From Lysinibacillus sp. B2A1 (GTDB taxonomy: Bacteria; Bacillota; Bacilli; Bacillales_A; Planococcaceae): a stretch of 64,000 bases of DNA. Both the position numbers and the translations under genes were made by a program. Below are positions 32,909 through 41,965 of the stretch, piece after piece. Below the pieces are notes generated by a model, which saw only the letters and a list, made by a program, of their open reading frames with translations, did no database searches and was not told where the DNA came from. The stretch spans positions 6,001-70,000 of the forward strand of contig CP027224.1 in the NCBI GenBank assembly GCA_002973635.1. The letters run 5' to 3'. Numbering within the stretch: position 1 is the stretch's first letter; each line of letters starts with the position of its first letter.

Positions 32909-33862
32909 ATGAGTGTAGCAACACAATTATCTGAACAAAAATTACAAGAGCAGTTTGAGGCACGTATTGCTGCTGGAGACAAAATCGAAGTAGATGATTG
33001 GATGCCAGAAGAATATCGATTAGCGCTAATCAAATTAATTTCTATGCATGGTATTAGTGAAATCATGGGTGCACTTCCTGAAAAAGAGTGGGTTCCTAAA
33101 GCCCCAACCTTATACCGAAAGCTAGGTATTATGGCAAAAGTACAAGATGAAATGGGCCATGGTCAATTATTATTGCGTGTAGCAGAAGATTTACTAAAAC
33201 CATATGGGAAAAACCGTGGCGATTTGATGATTGATTTATTCGAGGGCCGTCTTAAATTTCATAATGTATTTCATATGGAAACAAAATCCTGGGGTGATGC
33301 AGGATTAATCGGATGGCTTGTAGATGGTTCAGCCATCATCTCACAAACAAATATGTTAGGTGCTTCTTACGGACCATATGCACGTGCTTTACAACGAATT
33401 TGTGCAGAAGAAGTCTTCCACGCACAGCATGGTGAAGCTATCATTATGGCGCTAGCAGAAGGAACACCTGAACAACGTGAACTAGTGCAAGATGCATTAA
33501 ATCGATGGTGGGAATCATTGTTATTCTTCTTTGGTCCAGAAACAAAGGATACAACAGGCACAAGCAAACAGGATGTAACAATTAAATACAAAATTCGCGT
33601 GTTATCAAACGAAGAATTACGTCAAAGTTTCTTAACAAAGTACATTCCACGTATTCAATCGTTAGGTTTAACAGTTCCAGATCCAACTTTACACTTCGAT
33701 GAGGCACAACAAAAATGGATTTATGAACAACCAAACTGGGAATATTTCAAGAAAATTCAACGCAATGAAGGTCCATGTTCACAAGAACGTCTAACACTTC
33801 GTCGCTCATCTTACGAAAATAATGCGTGGGTACGTGAAGCATTAACGGCACTAGCAAATTAA
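32909..33862 (+). CDS. paaA: Phenylacetyl-CoA 1,2-epoxidase subunit A
   Basis: 317 residues. Catalytic subunit of the multicomponent oxygenase that epoxidises the ring of phenylacetyl-CoA. Ferritin-like di-iron ligands appear in KVQDEMGHGQ and CAEEVFHAQHGE (ExxH pairs). Start ATG with AAGGAGG. Followed by paaB, paaC and paaD. Confidence 0.97.
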   Translation: MSVATQLSEQKLQEQFEARIAAGDKIEVDDWMPEEYRLALIKLISMHGISEIMGALPEKEWVPKAPTLYRKLGIMAKVQDEMGHGQLLLRVAEDLLKPYGKNRGDLMIDLFEGRLKFHNVFHMETKSWGDAGLIGWLVDGSAIISQTNMLGASYGPYARALQRICAEEVFHAQHGEAIIMALAEGTPEQRELVQDALNRWWESLLFFFGPETKDTTGTSKQDVTIKYKIRVLSNEELRQSFLTKYIPRIQSLGLTVPDPTLHFDEAQQKWIYEQPNWEYFKKIQRNEGPCSQERLTLRRSSYENNAWVREALTALAN

Positions 33863-33883
33863 CTCTTAGAGGGAGGTACTATC

Positions 33884-34237
33884 GTGGAAAAAGAATCTTT
33901 CTATCAAGAATTTGAAGTATTTAGTAAACGAACACCAACATCCCATTTCCAGCATCAATTCAGTCTTCTAGCGCCAAACGGAGAAATAGCTCTAGTGATG
34001 GCTCAGGAAAACTTTATGCGACGTGAACCTGTCGTAGACATTTGGGTAGTAAATCGTAAACATGTACATGGCTTAACACAAGAAAGCAAACAAGCATTAC
34101 AACGTTTAGATAATAAAGACTATCGTACCACAAAAGGCTATGGATATTTAAAGAAAAAATGGAGGCACTATGAACAAGGAATGCTAGATGAAAAAGAAAT
34201 CCTTTCTTGGGCTGGAGGAGGTAAAAAAGATGAGTAA
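33884..34237 (+). CDS. paaB: Phenylacetyl-CoA epoxidase subunit B
   Basis: 117 residues, GTG start behind GAGGGAGG. Small bridging subunit of the epoxidase, recognised from FYQEFEVFSKRTPTSHFQHQ and MAQENFMRREPVVDIWVV. It overlaps paaC by eight bases. Confidence 0.94.
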   Translation: MEKESFYQEFEVFSKRTPTSHFQHQFSLLAPNGEIALVMAQENFMRREPVVDIWVVNRKHVHGLTQESKQALQRLDNKDYRTTKGYGYLKKKWRHYEQGMLDEKEILSWAGGGKKDE

Positions 34238-35030
34238 AGAAGTAACTCCTGAATTTAAAAAATCAGTAACTACGTTGCTATATCAATTAGCAGATGATGA
34301 TTATTTATTCTCTTATCGCGGCTCAGAATGGCTTGGGTTAGCACCTCATATTGAAGAAGACGTTGCTTTCTCATCTATTACACAAGATACAATGGGGCAC
34401 GCAAAACTATACTACACATTGTTAGAAGAACTTGGTGAAGGTAATTCAGATTCTTTAGCGCAGCTTCGACCAAAAGAAGAACGTAGCAATAGTCTACTTG
34501 TTGAGCGTCCAAACGGTGAAGGTTACTACAAAGAAGCACCAAATTATGATTGGGGCTATGCGGTTGCACGTAATTTTATCTATTCAACTGCAAAAAAAGC
34601 AAAAATTGAAGCCTTAAAAGAAAGCAGCTATAGTCCAATCCAAGAAATCGTTACAAAAATTAGTGCTGAACTATACTACCACCAAATGCATTGGACAGCT
34701 TGGTTTACTCAATTATTTACAGCAACAGAAGAATCACGTTCACGCATGATTGCAGCATTAGAAGAAGTCATCAAAGATGCAGGCGATTTATTCTCTTATG
34801 GAGATGTAGCACCACGCTTAGCAACATTTGATTTAATTGAATCTGAAGAAGCCTTAAAAGAACGCTGGTTTGCGATTATTAAACCAACATTTGAATCAAT
34901 AAAAATCGCTGTACCTGTACTACCAACACCTACAATCAATGGCCGTAATGGTCAACATACAGATGATTTAACATCAGCGATTGAGACAATGTCAGAGGTT
35001 TATCGTTCAGATGTAGCAGCGAGTTGGTAA
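34230..35030 (+). CDS. paaC: Phenylacetyl-CoA epoxidase subunit C
   Basis: 266 residues from ATG 34230 with GGAGGAGG upstream. Structural ferritin-like partner of PaaA, conserved in DDDYLFSYRGSEWLGLAPHI and ITQDTMGHAKLYY; this subunit lacks a working di-iron centre in known enzymes. Overlap with paaB indicates coupling. Confidence 0.95.
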   Translation: MSKEVTPEFKKSVTTLLYQLADDDYLFSYRGSEWLGLAPHIEEDVAFSSITQDTMGHAKLYYTLLEELGEGNSDSLAQLRPKEERSNSLLVERPNGEGYYKEAPNYDWGYAVARNFIYSTAKKAKIEALKESSYSPIQEIVTKISAELYYHQMHWTAWFTQLFTATEESRSRMIAALEEVIKDAGDLFSYGDVAPRLATFDLIESEEALKERWFAIIKPTFESIKIAVPVLPTPTINGRNGQHTDDLTSAIETMSEVYRSDVAASW

Positions 35031-35055
35031 TGTCAATTTACAAAGGAGGGTGACT

Positions 35056-35553
35056 ATGATAACTACCGAATTGTACGAGACTCACATCTATGAAGTATTG
35101 GATACAGTGAAAGATCCTGAAATCGATACGGTAAGCATTATTGATCTTGGCATGATTGAACGTGTTCAAATTAATGATGGCCATGTACGTATTGAAGTGC
35201 TACCAACATTTTCAGGATGTCCTGCACTGACAATCATTCAACAAAATATCGAAAAAGCGATTTCTCAATTAGAAAACGTTCGTGAAGTAGCTGTCGTTTT
35301 TATTAATAATCCTACTTGGACTTCCGATCGTGTAACAGCAAAAGGTCGAGAGGGCTTAAAGCAATTCGGCATAGCCCCTCCACCTCGATTTTTAAAAGAA
35401 GATGGTTCTTGGCATGTAGATTGCCCCTACTGTGGTTCTACGTATGTCACGATTGAAAATATATTTGGTCCAACAGCATGCCGCAGTATTTTATATTGCA
35501 AGAGCTGTAAAAACCCGTTTGAGGCAATGAAATTAATTTCTACTTCAATGTAG
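35056..35553 (+). CDS. paaD: PaaD, epoxidase-associated Fe-S maturation protein
   Basis: 165 residues from ATG 35056 (AAGGAGG six bases upstream). N-terminal MIP18/DUF59 domain (KDPEIDTVSIIDLGMI), then a C-terminal zinc ribbon CPYC...CKSC. In other bacteria PaaD is needed for epoxidase activity, probably through cluster assembly. Confidence 0.94.
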   Translation: MITTELYETHIYEVLDTVKDPEIDTVSIIDLGMIERVQINDGHVRIEVLPTFSGCPALTIIQQNIEKAISQLENVREVAVVFINNPTWTSDRVTAKGREGLKQFGIAPPPRFLKEDGSWHVDCPYCGSTYVTIENIFGPTACRSILYCKSCKNPFEAMKLISTSM

Positions 35554-35573
35554 ACAAAGGAGCGTATTCAACT

Positions 35574-35876
35574 ATGGCTAAATTAGTCGCATTATATAAA
35601 CACCCTGCAGATAAGGCAGCATTTGACGAGCACTATGAAAACGTACACACACCAATTACTGCAAAAATTCCAGGTTTACGTGAAATGAAAGTAACAAAGT
35701 TCAGTTCAACACCAATGGGTACAGATTCACCTTATTATTTAATGTGTGAAATGACATATGATAGCCCAGAAGATTTAAAAAATGGGCTGCGTTCTCCAGA
35801 AGGTAAAGCATCAGGAAAAGATTTAATGAGCTTTGCGAGTGACATCGTTACACTCATTGTCGGTGAAGATGCGTAA
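35574..35876 (+). CDS. EthD-family protein
   Basis: 100 residues with the EthD ferredoxin-like pattern: KLVALYKHPADKAAFDEHY near the N-terminus and HTPITAKIPGL. EthD proteins accompany oxygenases or act on small aromatic or ether substrates, usually with unknown chemistry. Its stop overlaps the next start by one base, so it is firmly in the paa operon. A specific step has not been assigned. Confidence 0.85.
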   Translation: MAKLVALYKHPADKAAFDEHYENVHTPITAKIPGLREMKVTKFSSTPMGTDSPYYLMCEMTYDSPEDLKNGLRSPEGKASGKDLMSFASDIVTLIVGEDA

Positions 35877-36652
35877 TGGCAGCATTCACATTTATTGAAG
35901 TAATGATTGACAATGGGGTTGGGTATATCTATTTAAACCGTCCTCGCCAATACAATTCATTAAATCGTTCGATGATACGCGAAATTATGCATGCGATGGA
36001 ACAATTTGACCGTGACGGCTACGTACAAGTGATTGTCGTAGCAGGGCATGGAAAAGCTTTTTCATCGGGTGCCGATATCGACGAAATGGCTACAGACAAT
36101 ACTGTTCATTTAGAGTTACTAAATCAGTTTGCTGACTGGGACCGTATCGCTCAAATTAAAAAGCCTATTATCGGTAGCGTCAAAGGGTTTGTTTTCGGTG
36201 GTGGCTTTGAATTAGCACTTTGTTGTGATTTATTAATTGCAGCGGAAGGCACCGAATTTAGTTTCCCAGAAATTAACCTCGGTGTTATGCCTGGAGCAGG
36301 TGGTACACAACGTCTAACAAAATTAGTAGGACGTACAAAAGCATTGGAGTGGATTTGGGGTGCCGCCCGCATTACGGCCGAAGAAGCACTCACACATGGC
36401 ATAATCAACAAAATTGTACAACCAGAAGTATTAATGGAAGAAACACAGAAAGTAGCGATAATGCTCACGAAAAAACCAGCACTCGCTGTACGCCTTATTA
36501 AAGAGTCTGTCAACAAAGCTGTCGACTACTCACTTTATGAAGGTATGCAGTTTGAACGGAAAAATTTCTATCTATTATTCTCTTCAGAAGATCAAAAAGA
36601 AGGCATGCAAGCATTCGTTGAAAAACGTCAACCGAACTTTAAGGGGAGATAA
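35876..36652 (+). CDS. paaF: Enoyl-CoA hydratase, PaaF-like
   Basis: 258 residues, crotonase fold. AFSSGADIDEMA and FGGGFELALCCDLLIA form the oxyanion hole; catalytic glutamates are in FPEINLGVMPGAGGTQR. It would hydrate 2,3-dehydroadipyl-CoA in the lower pathway. Exact step among the three crotonases here is by order and similarity. Confidence 0.85.
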   Translation: MAAFTFIEVMIDNGVGYIYLNRPRQYNSLNRSMIREIMHAMEQFDRDGYVQVIVVAGHGKAFSSGADIDEMATDNTVHLELLNQFADWDRIAQIKKPIIGSVKGFVFGGGFELALCCDLLIAAEGTEFSFPEINLGVMPGAGGTQRLTKLVGRTKALEWIWGAARITAEEALTHGIINKIVQPEVLMEETQKVAIMLTKKPALAVRLIKESVNKAVDYSLYEGMQFERKNFYLLFSSEDQKEGMQAFVEKRQPNFKGR

Positions 36653-36654
36653 TT

Positions 36655-37428
36655 ATGTTTGAAACTATTCAATATGAGCTTAAAGAATCTGTGGCATATA
36701 TTTCGTTAAATCGTCCTGATACATTAAATGCATTTACAGCACAAATGAATCATGAAATTCGCAATGCTGTTAAGCAAGCGACTGCAGATCATGCAGTACG
36801 TTGCATTGTGTTACGTGGTGAAGGACGTGCATTTTGTTCCGGTCAAGACCTATCTGTAATCGACGAAAATATGAAACTCGGTGATATTTTAACTGACCAT
36901 TATGGCCCAATGGTGCAACAAATACATAGCTGCGAAAAACCAATTATCGCAGCTGTGAAAGGTGCCGCAGCAGGTGCTGGCTTTAGTCTAGCACTTGCCG
37001 CAGATTTTCGTGTAATGGCGGAAAATTCCTTCTTTATGAATGCCTTCATTCATGTAGGTCTCATTCCAGATTCGGGGAATTTATACTACTTAAAACAATT
37101 AGTAGGTGACGCTAAAGCACTTGAAATTTCTATACTCGGGCAACGCATTAAACCAGATGAAGCCAAACAATTAGGATTAGCAACCGCTATCTATAACGAT
37201 GACACATTTGAAGATGATGTCCATACGTTTGCCCAACAGATTGGACAGCTACCAACTAAAGCAATTGGCTTAATTAAACGTAATATGAAGGCAGCAGAAC
37301 ACCTCAAGTTTGAAGACTTCCTTACGTATGAAGCACAAAGCCAAAGTATTGCCGGTGCTACAGAGGATCATCAAGAAGGTATGAAAGCATTTACAGAAAA
37401 AAGACAGCCTCAATTTAGTGGACAATAA
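36655..37428 (+). CDS. paaG: Crotonase, PaaG-like epoxide isomerase
   Basis: 257 residues. GRAFCSGQDLSVIDENM and HVGLIPDSGNLYYLKQLVG match PaaG, which turns the ring epoxide into oxepin-CoA. It has an aspartate (PDSG) where hydratases have a catalytic glutamate, as expected for the isomerase. Two bases after paaF. Confidence 0.9.
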   Translation: MFETIQYELKESVAYISLNRPDTLNAFTAQMNHEIRNAVKQATADHAVRCIVLRGEGRAFCSGQDLSVIDENMKLGDILTDHYGPMVQQIHSCEKPIIAAVKGAAAGAGFSLALAADFRVMAENSFFMNAFIHVGLIPDSGNLYYLKQLVGDAKALEISILGQRIKPDEAKQLGLATAIYNDDTFEDDVHTFAQQIGQLPTKAIGLIKRNMKAAEHLKFEDFLTYEAQSQSIAGATEDHQEGMKAFTEKRQPQFSGQ

Positions 37429-37444
37429 GAAGGAGTGAATGACA

Positions 37445-38953
37445 ATGACACAACAAGTACAAGAGCAAGTATCAGTGAAGCGTGACTTTTACCATTTAAT
37501 TATTAATGGTGAAAAAGTTGAAAGCAGTAATGGTGGGACATTCCAAACGATTAACCCTGCAACAGGTGAAGTCGTTGCAACTATCGCAAAAGCATCTCAA
37601 GAAGATGCCGAGCGTGCAGTACAAGCGGCTCGCGAGGCTTTTGATCACGGAAAATGGAAACAATATCCTATTAATCGCCGTGCACAAGTACTCAACAAGA
37701 TTGCTGCCATCATGCGTTCACGCTTCAATGAAATTGTAGAACTTGAAATGCTTGATACAGGAAAATCACTTGGCACTGCACAAGGTCAAGTACACCAAGC
37801 AATCGAAGACTTCGAGTTTTATGCAGGTGCAATCGTCGGTCACCGTGGCACAGTGAACAACTTACCAGGTCAATTTCATAACTACACAGAGAAAGAGCCA
37901 GTCGGTGTATGTGCTCAGATTGTTCCTTGGAACTATCCACTAATGATGACCGCATGGAAAATTGCCCCAGCTATTGCTGTTGGATGTTCCGTTATTGTCA
38001 AACCAGCTTCTTTAACACCTTTAACTGCAATTATTTTAGGAGAAATTTGCATAGAAGCAGGCGTTCCAGCGGGTGTTGTGAACATCATTCCAGGCTCAGG
38101 TAAAGATGTAGGGAATTACTTAGTGGAACATAAACAAGTCGACAAAGTAGCCTTCACAGGTTCTACACCTGTTGGCAAAGGCATTATGGAAAAAGCATCT
38201 CAAACATTAAAACGTGTCACATTAGAGCTTGGTGGTAAGTCACCAAATTTAGTGTTCGAAGATGCAGATATCGATGCTGCAGTAGATGGTTCACTATACG
38301 GTATTTTCTATAACTCAGGTCAATCATGTGAAGCACGTTCACGCTTATACGTGCACAAAGACATTTACGATGAATTTTTAGAAAAGTTTGTCGCAAAAAC
38401 AAAAGCGATTAAACTAGGCGATCCCTTCGATAAGGGCACACATATGGGCGCAATTATCGACTTAGATCAATTAAATGTCATCGACGGCTATGTACAATCT
38501 GCCATTGAAGAAGGCGCGACAATTTTAGCAGGTGGAAAAGTTGCGACAGTTGAAGGCTTTGAAAATGGTTTCTGGTACGAACCAACTGTTATTGCAGATG
38601 TGAACCACTCTATGAAAGTTGTACGTGAAGAAATCTTTGGTCCAGTGGTAGTTATAATGCCATTTAGTGATGAAAAAGAAGCGATTCGCTTAGCAAATGA
38701 TTCAGAATTCGGCTTAGGCTCAGCGGTTTGGTCAAAAGACGGTGCACGTGCTACACGAATTGCAAATCAAATCCAAGCAGGAATCGTAATGGTTAACTGC
38801 CCATTCTCTGCAATGCCAGGTACACCATTTGGTGGCTATAAGCAATCTGGTTTCGGTCGTGAGTTATGTATCGAAACATTAGATTTATATACAGAAACTA
38901 AAAGTATCATTTCATATTATGGTAGCCGCCCACTAAACCCACTGGGCGTTTAA
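37445..38953 (+). CDS. Aldehyde dehydrogenase (ALDH superfamily)
   Basis: 502 residues from ATG 37445 (AGGAG nine bases upstream; ATG 37439 is also possible). NAD-dependent family with LELGGKSPNLVFEDAD (catalytic Glu) and GQSCEA (nucleophile Cys), close to betaine- or phenylacetaldehyde-type enzymes. No PaaZ hydratase domain is fused. Two roles fit: oxidising the semialdehyde released by oxepin-CoA hydrolysis, or making phenylacetate from phenylacetaldehyde. The operon position favours the first but does not prove it. Confidence 0.85.
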   Translation: MTQQVQEQVSVKRDFYHLIINGEKVESSNGGTFQTINPATGEVVATIAKASQEDAERAVQAAREAFDHGKWKQYPINRRAQVLNKIAAIMRSRFNEIVELEMLDTGKSLGTAQGQVHQAIEDFEFYAGAIVGHRGTVNNLPGQFHNYTEKEPVGVCAQIVPWNYPLMMTAWKIAPAIAVGCSVIVKPASLTPLTAIILGEICIEAGVPAGVVNIIPGSGKDVGNYLVEHKQVDKVAFTGSTPVGKGIMEKASQTLKRVTLELGGKSPNLVFEDADIDAAVDGSLYGIFYNSGQSCEARSRLYVHKDIYDEFLEKFVAKTKAIKLGDPFDKGTHMGAIIDLDQLNVIDGYVQSAIEEGATILAGGKVATVEGFENGFWYEPTVIADVNHSMKVVREEIFGPVVVIMPFSDEKEAIRLANDSEFGLGSAVWSKDGARATRIANQIQAGIVMVNCPFSAMPGTPFGGYKQSGFGRELCIETLDLYTETKSIISYYGSRPLNPLGV

Positions 38954-38961
38954 CCACCACA

Positions 38962-39006
38962 AAAACCATATGCGATGAGCTATCCCCACTCTTCGTATAT
39001 GGTTTT
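38962..39006 (+). terminator. Stem-loop inside the paa operon
   Basis: AAAACCATAT / ATATGGTTTT, 10 bp, with a short T-run. It may attenuate paaHJ expression or protect the upstream message. Confidence 0.5.
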
Positions 39007-39027
39007 CACAACAAGGAGGTAGCTTTC

Positions 39028-39897
39028 ATGAAAAAAGTCATTGTCATCGGATCAGGCGTTATGGGTCGTGGAATTGCGTACGTAAGCGCAGTCGGTGGTT
39101 TTGAAACAGCTATTATCGATATTAACGAACAAGCGTTGGAAAATGCCCAAAATGAAATTACATCTATTTTTGAAAAATCCATTAAACGTGGAAAATTAAC
39201 AGCACAACAAGCTCAAGAAGCTAAATTACGTCTTGCTTATGTGACAGATTTAGAGGCTGTTGCAAAAAATGCAGATTTAATCATTGAAGCTGTGCCAGAG
39301 AAAAAAGATATTAAAAAAGCTGTGTTTGAACAAATGGAACAGTTTGCATCCCCCAACTGTTTATTTGCAACAAATACCTCAACAATGAGTCCAACAGAAA
39401 TTGCTTCTTATGCGAAACGACCTGAACAAACAATCGCGATGCACTTCTTTAATCCCGTACATAAAATGGAGCTAGTCGAGATTATAAGAGGTCTTGAAAC
39501 AAGCGATGAGACTGCACAAACAATTCGAGAAATCGCTGAAAAAATGGGTAAACAAACTGTTATCATTAACGAATTCCCAGGTTTTGTTACTAGTCGTATC
39601 AGTGCACTCGTTGGTAATGAAGCATTTTACATGTTACAAGAGGGTTTAGGTACACCCGAAGATATTGATAAAGCGATTAAACTTGGCTTAAATTACCCAA
39701 TGGGTCCATTTGAGTTGGTAGATTTAGTTGGTCTCGATGCACGCCTAAATAATTTGCGTTATTTACATGAAAAACTCGGTGAAAAATACCGTCCAGCACC
39801 ACTACTTGAACAATATGTACAAGCTGGGCGTTTAGGACGTAAAAGCGGAAAAGGTGTTTATGACTATACCGAGCAAAAAGAGGTGATAAGAAAATGA
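39028..39897 (+). CDS. paaH: 3-hydroxyacyl-CoA dehydrogenase
   Basis: 289 residues. Rossmann motif GSGVMGRGIA (8-17), catalytic histidine in MHFFNPVHKMELVE, C-terminal dimerisation domain with NYPMGPFELVDLVGLD. It oxidises 3-hydroxyadipyl-CoA to 3-oxoadipyl-CoA. ATG after AAGGAGG; its stop overlaps paaJ (ATGA). Confidence 0.92.
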   Translation: MKKVIVIGSGVMGRGIAYVSAVGGFETAIIDINEQALENAQNEITSIFEKSIKRGKLTAQQAQEAKLRLAYVTDLEAVAKNADLIIEAVPEKKDIKKAVFEQMEQFASPNCLFATNTSTMSPTEIASYAKRPEQTIAMHFFNPVHKMELVEIIRGLETSDETAQTIREIAEKMGKQTVIINEFPGFVTSRISALVGNEAFYMLQEGLGTPEDIDKAIKLGLNYPMGPFELVDLVGLDARLNNLRYLHEKLGEKYRPAPLLEQYVQAGRLGRKSGKGVYDYTEQKEVIRK

Positions 39898-41099
39898 GGG
39901 AAGTCGTTATCGTAGATGCTGTACGTACACCAATTGGACGATATAAAGGCGTATTAAAATCTGTACGCCCTGACGATTTAGCTGCCAGAGTGATAAAAGC
40001 ACTTGTGGAACGAAATCCCAAAGTGCCCGCCGAACAAATAGAAGATGTTATTTTCGGAAACGCTAACCAAGCTGGTGAAGATAATCGAAATGTTGCACGT
40101 ATGGCCGCTTTACTTGCAGAGCTACCAATTGGGGTTGGTGGAACAACCATAAATCGATTATGTGGTTCAGGAATGGATGCTGTACACTTCGCAGCCCGTG
40201 CCATCAAAAGTGGTGAAGGTGATATTTTTATAGCGGGTGGTACAGAAAGCATGACGCGAGCACCATTTGTCATGGGTAAACCTGAAGTAGACTATCCACG
40301 TGGCGATCAAAAATTGTTCGATACAACGATTGGTTGGCGTTTTACAAACCCAAAGCTACAAGCCATGTATGGAGCTGATACAATGCCACAAACAGCTGAA
40401 AATGTAGCACAGCGCTTTAACATTAGCCGTAAAGAACAAGATGCCTTTGCCTTTGAAAGCCAACAACGTGCGAAAAAGGCGATTGAAGAAAATCGTTTCG
40501 CAGATGAAATCGTACCCGTCCGCATTAAAGATAAAAAAGGCAATGAAACGATTATTGATACAGACGAACATCCACGTCCCGAAACGACACTTGAAGCACT
40601 GGCCAAATTACGTCCTATTTTCGAAAACGGTACAGTAACGGCTGGTAATGCTTCTGGTGTTAACGACGGCGCATCTGCTCTGTTATTAATGAGTGCTGAC
40701 AAAGCAAAGGAACTGAATATCACACCTTTAGCACGTTATGTAACAGGAGCTATTGCGGGATTAGAGCCTGCTGTTATGGGATTAGGCCCGATTTATGCTT
40801 CTAAAAAAGCGCTACATCGTGCGGGGCTAACAACAAAGGATATCGGGCTTTATGAACTAAACGAGGCATTCGCTTCACAAGCATTAGAATCCATGAAACA
40901 GCTTGAACTAGACCCAGCCACGGTGAATGTAAACGGTGGTGCGATTGCATTCGGCCATCCACTAGGTGCAAGTGGTGCTCGTATTTTAACAACGTTACTT
41001 TACGAAATGAAGAAACAAAACGTACAATACGGACTGGCTTCTATGTGTATCGGCGTTGGTCAAGGAATCGCAACAATTATAGCAAATATAGAATCTTAG
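39894..41099 (+). CDS. paaJ: 3-oxoadipyl-CoA / acetyl-CoA acyltransferase (thiolase)
   Basis: 401 residues. Nucleophile Cys in INRLCGSGMDAVHFA, histidine in GGAIAFGHPLGASGAR, second Cys in SMCIGVGQG. In the paa route it cleaves the last 3-oxoacyl-CoA to succinyl-CoA and acetyl-CoA, and PaaJ of other bacteria also acts on the dehydrosuberyl intermediate. Last gene before a terminator. Confidence 0.93.
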   Translation: MREVVIVDAVRTPIGRYKGVLKSVRPDDLAARVIKALVERNPKVPAEQIEDVIFGNANQAGEDNRNVARMAALLAELPIGVGGTTINRLCGSGMDAVHFAARAIKSGEGDIFIAGGTESMTRAPFVMGKPEVDYPRGDQKLFDTTIGWRFTNPKLQAMYGADTMPQTAENVAQRFNISRKEQDAFAFESQQRAKKAIEENRFADEIVPVRIKDKKGNETIIDTDEHPRPETTLEALAKLRPIFENGTVTAGNASGVNDGASALLLMSADKAKELNITPLARYVTGAIAGLEPAVMGLGPIYASKKALHRAGLTTKDIGLYELNEAFASQALESMKQLELDPATVNVNGGAIAFGHPLGASGARILTTLLYEMKKQNVQYGLASMCIGVGQGIATIIANIES

Positions 41100-41104
41100 A
41101 GAGG

Positions 41105-41132
41105 AACCGGCGCATTCAATGTGCCGGTTTTT
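41105..41132 (+). terminator. Terminator of the paa operon
   Basis: AACCGGCGCA / TGTGCCGGTT with TTCAA loop, then TTT. Confidence 0.88.
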
Positions 41133-41167
41133 ACTAAAATAGGATTAAAAAAAAGAGGGGTTTGCAT

Positions 41168-41944
41168 ATGAATACAATTTCATTTAAAATAAACAATTAT
41201 ATTGCTTATATAACAATAAATCGACCAGAGACGTTAAATTGTTTCAACTATACAACGTTATCTCAATTACAACAAGTTGTTGATGAGATACATATAGCTG
41301 ATAACGTCCATACCGTCATCTTTACAGGTGCGGGTGAGAAGGCATTTAGTGCAGGTGCAGATTTAAAAGAGCGAAAAACATTAACACCACAGGAAGTACG
41401 TCGGAATGTACGAGCGATTCGAGACGTGTTTAATAGTATCGCAAGTTTACCACAACCCACTATTGCAGCGGTTAATGGACATGCACTAGGTGGAGGCTTT
41501 GAATGGTTATTAGCCTGTGATTTTGCGATTGCTGTTGAAGAGGCATTGCTTGGTTTAACTGAAACGAGTTGGGCAATTATTCCTGGCGCGGGTGGAACAC
41601 AACGACTGCCGCGACTAGTTGGTGAAATGAAGGCAAAAGAAATGATTTTAACAGCGGCAAAAATTACAGCTACTGAAGCTGTACAGCTAGGTATCATTTT
41701 AAAAACGGTACCACGTGAATTGTTATTATCTGAATGTGAGGCACTTGCAGCACGTATTATGCAAAATGGTCCAGTAGCCGTTCGTCAAGCAAAATACGCC
41801 ATTTCACAAGGAATGAACACAGATTTACAAACAGGTCTTGCCATCGAATCAAAGGCGTATGAGTTAGTCATTCCGACAGAGGATCGCCTTGAAGCATTGC
41901 AGGCATTCAGTGAAAAACGTCAACCTGTATTTCAAGGGAAATAA
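41168..41944 (+). CDS. Third enoyl-CoA hydratase/isomerase family protein
   Basis: 258 residues from ATG 41168 (GAGGGG seven bases upstream). Crotonase with AFSAGADLKERK, GHALGGGFEWLLACDF and a catalytic glutamate in LTETSWAIIPGAGGTQR. It is set off by the terminator but close to paaX. It could be the separate oxepin-CoA hydrolase that replaces the PaaZ hydratase domain, or a spare PaaF. Sequence alone does not decide. Confidence 0.82.
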   Translation: MNTISFKINNYIAYITINRPETLNCFNYTTLSQLQQVVDEIHIADNVHTVIFTGAGEKAFSAGADLKERKTLTPQEVRRNVRAIRDVFNSIASLPQPTIAAVNGHALGGGFEWLLACDFAIAVEEALLGLTETSWAIIPGAGGTQRLPRLVGEMKAKEMILTAAKITATEAVQLGIILKTVPRELLLSECEALAARIMQNGPVAVRQAKYAISQGMNTDLQTGLAIESKAYELVIPTEDRLEALQAFSEKRQPVFQGK

Positions 41945-41965
41945 GTAAGAAAGTTGGGGGATAAG

